From Acorus gramineus (Eukaryota; Streptophyta; Magnoliopsida; Acorales; Acoraceae): a stretch of DNA of 64,000 bases. Under the pieces are notes generated by a model. That model worked only from the letters and a program-made list of their open reading frames with translations. It was not told the DNA's origin and did no database searches. The position numbers and the translations under genes are program-made. The DNA lies in assembly GCA_030737835.1 (NCBI GenBank), contig CM060847.1, forward strand, positions 17,088,656 through 17,152,655. The letters run 5' to 3'. Shown in pieces: positions 57,901 to 64,000 of this stretch (its first letter is position 1; every line of letters begins with the position of its first letter).

Positions 57901-60127
57901 AATCAAGTTTAATTTTCAACGCAAATAACCTATTGCGACAGTTCTGCGTTGTATCAGGTTTTTAGCTATCGCGAATAATTTTTATAGGGTTTTTCTACCG
58001 TCGCAAATAATCCATCGCAAAAGCTTACTTTTTATAAAACCAATGTAAACTACATCTTTTGCAACAAATAAGTTAGCCATTACAAAATGAATTTTTTTGT
58101 TTTTACGATGAGTTTAAACTGCCACAAATAATTTTTTTCCATCTTCTCATTGGTGCTTTATTTAGATTTTAAAAAACTTCCGTATATAACCTATAGAAAT
58201 GATATATGAAAAATATTTAAATAGTAATATAAACCTGTGTTAATTTCATCCACCTAATTCATGACAAGAACCACCTAACTTATTAGGGCCCGTCTATCCC
58301 CACCAACATATTTTCTTAATACACCATTAATCTCTACCCACCACCTACAACTTACTAAATGACTGAGCCCACCATGTGATAAATATATCTTCCCTGAAAA
58401 TCTAATCCCACCTTTCCCCCTTTTCAAAAACTTCTCTCTCTCTCTTCCCCGAGCCCATCTCGTTTCGAAATCTCGTCTTTCTCCCCCTCACCATTCCTGT
58501 TGACGTCCAACCACTCCCTGGTGCCGCCTGTCTTCGTCCCGTGCCGCCTGCCGTCGTCCTGTGCCACCGGAGAAGATCGATCACTCCGTCAACGACCACC
58601 ATTTCCTCCGACCAAAAAAAAACAAAGGCTGTGTTTTCATTTCCGCACCCTCTTCAGGTACTTCTCTTCTCTTTTTTTTTTTTATCTGAAATAAGCTTGA
58701 AGCCATTCGTTGAAGCCATCCATGGGTTGTTCCTTTTTTTTTTTTTTTTTGTTTCTTTTCAACCCATGCAAAGTTAGTTCAAAAGAGATGTTTTCATTAT
58801 CCTGCTAGCAAAATAGTTACAATTGAGTCGAAGAGGGGGAGGGGGAAAGGGGTTGAGGAAGAACAAAAACAAAACACGGGTAGCCTAGGCACAACCACAC
58901 CATGAACTCCACGAATTAACTATGTCGCCGAAGGTAGGCCTTTTGGGTTTAGATTATTGAACTATACATTTTTAACCAAGTTGCTCTCTGCAACTTTTAT
59001 GAAACGCTCAAAGAGACTATCAAGTTCACTCCCATTTATATCATAAGCAAGCTGAAAACATGATCACACGCATTACAAATTAATATCTAAACACCACCAC
59101 CATGATATTCCCATGTATCAAAACATTAGGACACCGGCCCCCTTTTGAGGCTGGTTTTCATAGGCTTTTGTCCTACAGTTTGTTTTGGGCTGATTCTTGA
59201 GCCTATGGTCTACTGTCTGTCTAGGGCTCATTGATCTGTATAGGGATTATATGGTCCTTTAGGGCATTTCCCGATTTGATTCGGATGCCAATGATCTACT
59301 CTGAATATAGAGCCTTTCTACAAAAAAAATGAAGTACAATAATGAAAGAGAATGCACCTCTCTAAGCCATGATTTTTAAAGCATGTCGCCTACTGCAAAA
59401 CACATTAAGGTAGAAAAATAAGATTACATATTTTTCTATGTATCAAAATAGTACATTCGTAAGTATTCATTTTTTCTATGTACTCCAAAAATAAATTCAT
59501 AACCCAAACAATATTATGATAATCAAATGATAAGATCGATCCATAATTTGTAATTTGTAAGGTGCTAGCCAACAACACTCAAGAAGCTGAATTTGTAAGA
59601 TCGAAGCTGAATTTGCAAGAAAGCAATTCATGATAATGTAATTGGGCATCTTGTAGGATATATAATAGCACAACAACACTCAAGAAGCTTGTAGAAAGTT
59701 CCATAAATTAGTTTTAAATCACACAGATGAATTTAATATAATGAAAAAAAACTTTGTTAGATATTAATGGTGAGGTGACAGATGCAGCTATGAAGAAGAA
59801 GAAATATGTTGTAATAAATAGATGATTTGTCAAAGGGAACAAAAAGCATGGTTTCCATCAACCAAAAGAATGGTCTTATAGTAAAGGTAAATTTCAACTA
59901 ATTGAAATTAACTTTCATTTTTTACCCAAATTTCATCCTTCATGAGATATTTTACACTCTTAAAACTATCCCCCCACCATTATGCTAGTCCTATATTTGT
60001 TCCTTTAAATTGATTAACACAAATAAAAGAAGTTTTCTTAGTGATATTAATTGTGATGGTCAATTGAAACAAGAAAAACAATGAGTCCCATACCTATGCT
60101 TTCCAAGCACAATACGGGACACATCAC
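57901..60127. other. intergenic with a CACTA-like remnant
   Basis: 57920-58130 is dotted with GTCGCAAATAA / ATCGCAAAAG / TTGCGACAG motifs in both orientations, like CACTA subterminal repeats, but no CACTA end was found. 58430-58670 is a CT- and CCG-rich leader-like stretch followed by TTCAG|GTACTTC, possibly the promoter-proximal part of a lost transposon gene. 59120-59330 is a GC-richer unknown repeat. No gene is supported. Confidence 0.4.
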
Positions 60128-60190
60128 TTATAGTTCAATATCCTCCGGATAGAGAAATTCATATGTTCCTCGGAACTTAATTGCACCATC
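60128..60190 (-). other. orphan exon-like sequence
   Basis: On the - strand a CCTTTGTAG acceptor is followed by a 20-codon in-frame stretch (DGAIKFRGTYEFLYPEDIEL) and TAA. The composition looks protein-coding, but I do not recognise the family and found no upstream exon on that strand. It may be a captured or stranded terminal exon, or chance. Confidence 0.25.
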
Positions 60191-62329
60191 CTACAAAGGA
60201 TACAAATTTGATTAATAATATGAAAACTAAGATTTGTCCATGAATCAAAATGTTTCTGCTGTTCTGATGGCCAGACAGTCAGGTAGCACTTGTAGAAACT
60301 ATTGTGTTGCAGGACCTTTGTGAGATGTTTACTTCAACAGATAGGACTCCATGAAAGGTGAAGTGACATTGAATCTGGAGGAAGGTTGTAAACGTCCATG
60401 GTGAATTCAAGAAGAAGTCCACCTGTCTGACCGATAGGAAATTACAAAATTTCCCCGGCTGTTGCATTTTTAGATTATGTTATAGATATACATTGATGAC
60501 ACAACATATAAGCATGGATAACAATCTTTTTCAATTATTATTTTCATGATCAATGTTGAGGTAGCCTTGACAGTTAAGACTTACTACTGGATATTAGACT
60601 GTGTTCAAATGTTGAATCAGATGAAATAATTGAAGCATAGTAGATGAGATGTGTGTTGGGAATATGTAGTTAATATTTAAACCAAGTCTCCTAGCATCTT
60701 ATTTTGTAAGATTTGTTTGTTAGAATCTTGTTAGGAGACTAATTGGAAAGTTTTTGAGAATTATCACTTTGGTGCATGGCAATAATGTAAAAGATGGGCG
60801 GACACGCGGGGGGAGGGGGTTGTAATGTCACATGTCAGTCTTCTATTGGAAAATGATAATGTCGGATGGATTCCAACACTGGATCTCATCTCCTTATATG
60901 CATGTGGAGACAAGTTTCTTTGCAATGGATGTGCTAGGTAGAAGTGGAAATGGACATGGAAAATTCAATTTGGTATGAAGTCAGCATACATATATATTAA
61001 ACAAAATGACTTCAAATTAACTTGCTGTGTGATCTTTAATGTTTATCTTCCATTGGTGTAATGTCAGCACAAGAGAACATTCTCATTTTTTTTAATATAG
61101 TTTGTTGGCATGTGTGTAAAATAGGAATAAAGGCAAGTGCTTGAAATACTTCAATGACAGTGTGGATGAATATATTCCTGTCTTGCCTTATAAGAGTGGT
61201 AAGATCATTTTGTTGATACTGGACGTCAAAGACTTCTACATACAAATATTTGAGAACCTAGCAATGTAAGTGAGGGAGCAGTGACACATGGACAGAGAGT
61301 CAAAGATTTGTAAGATATACTTCATTACATTTTTATGAATAATAATTCAAGTATGATTGACACCATCTAAAATCTATATGATATGCTGGCATGGAGTCCA
61401 TGAATAAGGTAAGGCTACTTTAGGATTAATTTACAAATTATAAAAAATGTGGTAAACCACCCAAACTAAAAGGATAGCTGGATGGATGTCCGGATCTTGA
61501 AGGTACTAAATGCACAATTTGAAAGATAGAATTGTATTAGAATTGCATTCAGATAAGGAACATGATGTATCCTGGGTGAACCATTTTTGAATTGATTCAT
61601 GTTATTTATGTAGAGTTAATAATCATCACGCATTTTATTTGCTTTTCTTCGGCTCCTGCCTCCTAGTATATTGTGTACCTCATTGTGCATTCTGTTGGAG
61701 TACCACTCTGCATATCAGTTAGTATAATTTTTAATCATGTTTATATGAATCTGTTCTTTTTTTTTTTAATCTAACCTAACTAATCCAAATGCCAATCCCC
61801 TGATCTGGCACATGCAAAACAATCCACTTTATATTCCCAAGAAAAAAAATCCACTTCACAATTTCAATTCCAATTTTTTTTTTTCTTTCAGGAAATTACA
61901 AAGACAAGCAGAACCCTTCAACTACTACATTTATTAATATAAGAGAACCCAGTGTCAAAATTCATAACTTATATACAAAATATTGGAATCTCTACATTCT
62001 TCTCATTTGACAAGGCTATTCTTTGGTCTTGACTAGAGTTGTGAAGCTTTTTGTTGTTATTGTGATTGGTAACTGTGGAGAATTTTTTGGCAACAAGAAC
62101 AGGAAATAAGAAACAAGTCCTCAACTATTACACATTCTATCTAATTTCAGCATCATCAAATTTTCAAAACCAAATCTACCCAGATTCTCTTGATTGGCTA
62201 GTGGGTTGATCATGTCTATAACCCCACATGGTCAATTTTTCAATCCTCTGCAACACTCAAGTCATGACAGAATTTAATTAATGAATGTCGATAGAAGACT
62301 GAGCTCACACTTGTGTTGTGAATGTGCAG
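60191..62329. other. intergenic; no upstream oxidase exons visible
   Basis: I looked for the preceding pyridoxamine-phosphate oxidase exons (FMN-binding region) on the + strand and found none. AT-rich and otherwise featureless. Confidence 0.45.
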
Positions 62330-62589
62330 AAGTGTGATTCCCAAACCAGAGTACTGGGCAGGTTATAGGCTTACGCCCCGGCTCTTTGAATTCTGGCAAG
62401 GACAGCCATCTCTCTTGCATGACCGGTGAGTCAACAACTACTTCCCTGCAGTCCCTTCTGATTAATATGATGCATCCATATTCCAACTTCAATTTTAATG
62501 CAGTATTAGTTGTCTTTGACAGGCTGCAATACTCCCTCAGAGAGACAGATGGAAGGCAAGAATGGCACATTGATAGACTGGCCCCATGA
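62330..62589 (+). pseudogene. PDX3: 3'-terminal exons of pyridoxamine/pyridoxine 5'-phosphate oxidase, probable gene fragment
   Basis: Two exons. 62330-62425 encodes [32 protein letters not shown]. 62523-62589 encodes LQYSLRETDGRQEWHIDRLAP and ends in TGA. They are joined across a 97-bp GTGAGT...ACAG intron inside the final Arg codon. This is the C-terminal dimerisation region of the FMN enzyme that oxidises pyridoxine or pyridoxamine 5'-phosphate to pyridoxal phosphate in the B6 salvage pathway. The substrate-binding Arg of the family motif RLHDR (Arg197 in E. coli PdxH) is Leu here, while the His is kept. No upstream exons occur in the preceding 20 kb, so a duplicated fragment is more likely than a full gene. 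An intact gene with a very long intron is the alternative. The final 53 codons themselves have no frameshift. Confidence 0.85.
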
Positions 62590-64000
62590 CTAGTTTTCTC
62601 GGTATCTTCTCCGCAACACACCTTATTCACATTGACCATATTTACTTTCCTCTGCATGCCAACTTTTATTTCTCTTTGTTTAAAATAAATCATAAGTAAT
62701 GTTGTTTCTTGAATGATAGAATTCCAGAATCCAAAGCTGTGTAACGTGGCCCCCCACCCTCTTTTTTTCTCAAACCAATGTTGATCTTGTTTATTCATTT
62801 CTGGAAAATTGTATGATGGATGTCCCTAAAGCTTTCATTGCCTTTGCAGATTCCTTCTTTTGTTCATTTAAATCATAGGTCATCATTCAGTTCAGAACCT
62901 TATGTGGAGATCCAATGCTTTCAATCACCCTGCAATGAACAGAATGTTGGGACCTAGCATTGGTGAAACAATGTTTTTTTTTTCCTTTTCTTTTTTGTGC
63001 AACTGGTTCCTTAAGGAATGATAGGGAAAAAAAACAATAGAGCCATGTTCAATATAGAATAATAATTGTGAAGTACAGCAAGGAGGCTCAAAAGGGGTAT
63101 AATTTTTTTTTCCAAGAATAGAAACAACAGCTGAAATTAAACAAGTCAGCCTAACACATGCTATGCATGTGAAGGAAAGAGAAAAGGGAGGATAAAAGGG
63201 GACCACCTTTACTGTCTGTTTAAACTTCGTAGATCAATCAATCTGAGATTCTGAATGTCCACTTCAAGTAGAGTTCAAGCCAAAACCGATGAGCTGTTGA
63301 AATTACATTTATCGTTTTGGTTTTTTATTCTCTTCCTTGTGTGTGTGTGAGTTCCAAAATAAGAAAAGTTTTTGAAGTCCTATGACACACAACAAAACAA
63401 ATTTGTGTGACTTGATGGGAAAAAAAGCAGCTCCTTTTGGTCACCAAAAGATACGAGATGCCTTGAGAGGAAACTGAATAAGATTGAGGTTTTGGCTAAA
63501 AAATGGTTTTCCACAACACATTCTTTACAGGTATTTTTATATTCACATGTGGTAGGTAATTCAAGTCATGGACTTGATGAGGTGTATGAAACAAATGAAA
63601 GTGTGGGGAAAATCTAGTGGAAATAGTGTATAAATTATGAGGAAATGTTTATAAATGTTATAAAAGCTCCATGTTTTCCCAGATTTTGCTATTAAAAAAG
63701 TAATAGTTGGTCACAAATAAATATACGCTTTTTTTGAGACACACAAACTATGTACACAGTTTGTTAATATACACACATTAGGCAAATATACAACTTGTCT
63801 AGACAAATTCTCAATTGCTTCCCACTTGCCTCACACATCTGCTTGATTTTTCATTTGGTTATTCACTTTTTATGTTTGGCAAAGTGCAATTAACTATAAC
63901 CACTGCCTCTCTATTAGCTCCTCTTGTTTCTAGGCTCTTTTACTTGTGCTTAGGTTTCTCTATTTTTGGACTTATACTCCTTTTGTGCAATCAAAGAAGT
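62590..64000. other. intergenic to window end
   Basis: AT-rich sequence with T-runs and a (GT)n stretch near 63338-63350; no gene, RNA or transposon end recognised. Confidence 0.5.

Noticed and set aside
57930..58130. A further CACTA element
   Set aside because: Subterminal-like GTCGCAAATAA motifs are present but no CACTACAAG terminus or TGA-type duplication was found.
62274..62798. 174-codon - strand open frame
   Set aside because: It is the antisense shadow of the pyridoxamine-phosphate oxidase exons, whose + strand translation matches the family.

Overview
This is nuclear DNA of a flowering plant. The coding exons are short, separated by AT-rich GT-AG introns, and set in a large amount of transposon-derived sequence. 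GC-rich first exons in two of the genes (17656-17928 and 23665-23863) hint at a monocot, but this is an inference and I cannot name the species.

Genes, all on the + strand except where noted: (1) the 3' part of allantoate deiminase (exons 583-1976); (2) a nuclear tRNA-Lys(UUU) at 4165-4237; (3) a chloroplast-targeted FKBP-type prolyl isomerase (17656-20352, four exons, 211 aa); (4) a VAMP72-type R-SNARE (23665-27644, five exons, 224 aa); (5) an OTU-domain deubiquitinase of the plant OTU9-12 type (coding 33222-42365, nine coding exons, 253 aa, with an upstream non-coding exon); (6) the last two exons of a pyridoxamine/pyridoxine 5'-phosphate oxidase (62330-62589), apparently a stranded gene fragment. 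These are unrelated housekeeping genes with no operon-like logic.

Mobile DNA fills most of the rest. 5223-10497 is a complete but dead FAR1-type Mutator-like element with long inverted repeats and a perfect 9-bp target duplication; a 760-bp hAT-like element is nested in its right inverted repeat. 11831-14096 looks like a solo LTR. 14156-16930 is a 2.8-kb terminal-inverted-repeat element with a perfect 8-bp target duplication that has captured intron-containing pieces of the chloroplast SRP54 gene behind a TATA-containing, 5'-leader-like segment, and it carries a 123-bp tandem array. 20572-21034 and 28475-29467 are two copies of one foldback element; the second is split by a 467-bp hAT-like element with an exact 8-bp target duplication. 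43.2-51.0 kb is a recent tandem duplication of about 5 kb that copied the left half of a CACTA transposon (complete copy 50034-52255) and a GGGTCGGG-rich hAT-like element; an older duplication (44.3-46.1 and 52.3-54.7 kb) lies under it. 53508-54390 is another hAT-like insertion, 56012-56561 a PIF/Harbinger-like MITE, and 56700-57900 a Ty1/copia gag/LTR remnant.

The most unusual object is the gene-capturing element at 14156-16930. The next most informative is the 43-52 kb region, where successive insertion, duplication and deletion events can be ordered from the sequence alone. All exon boundaries are by eye from splice consensus and reading frame; transposon assignments rest on inverted repeats and target duplications seen directly.
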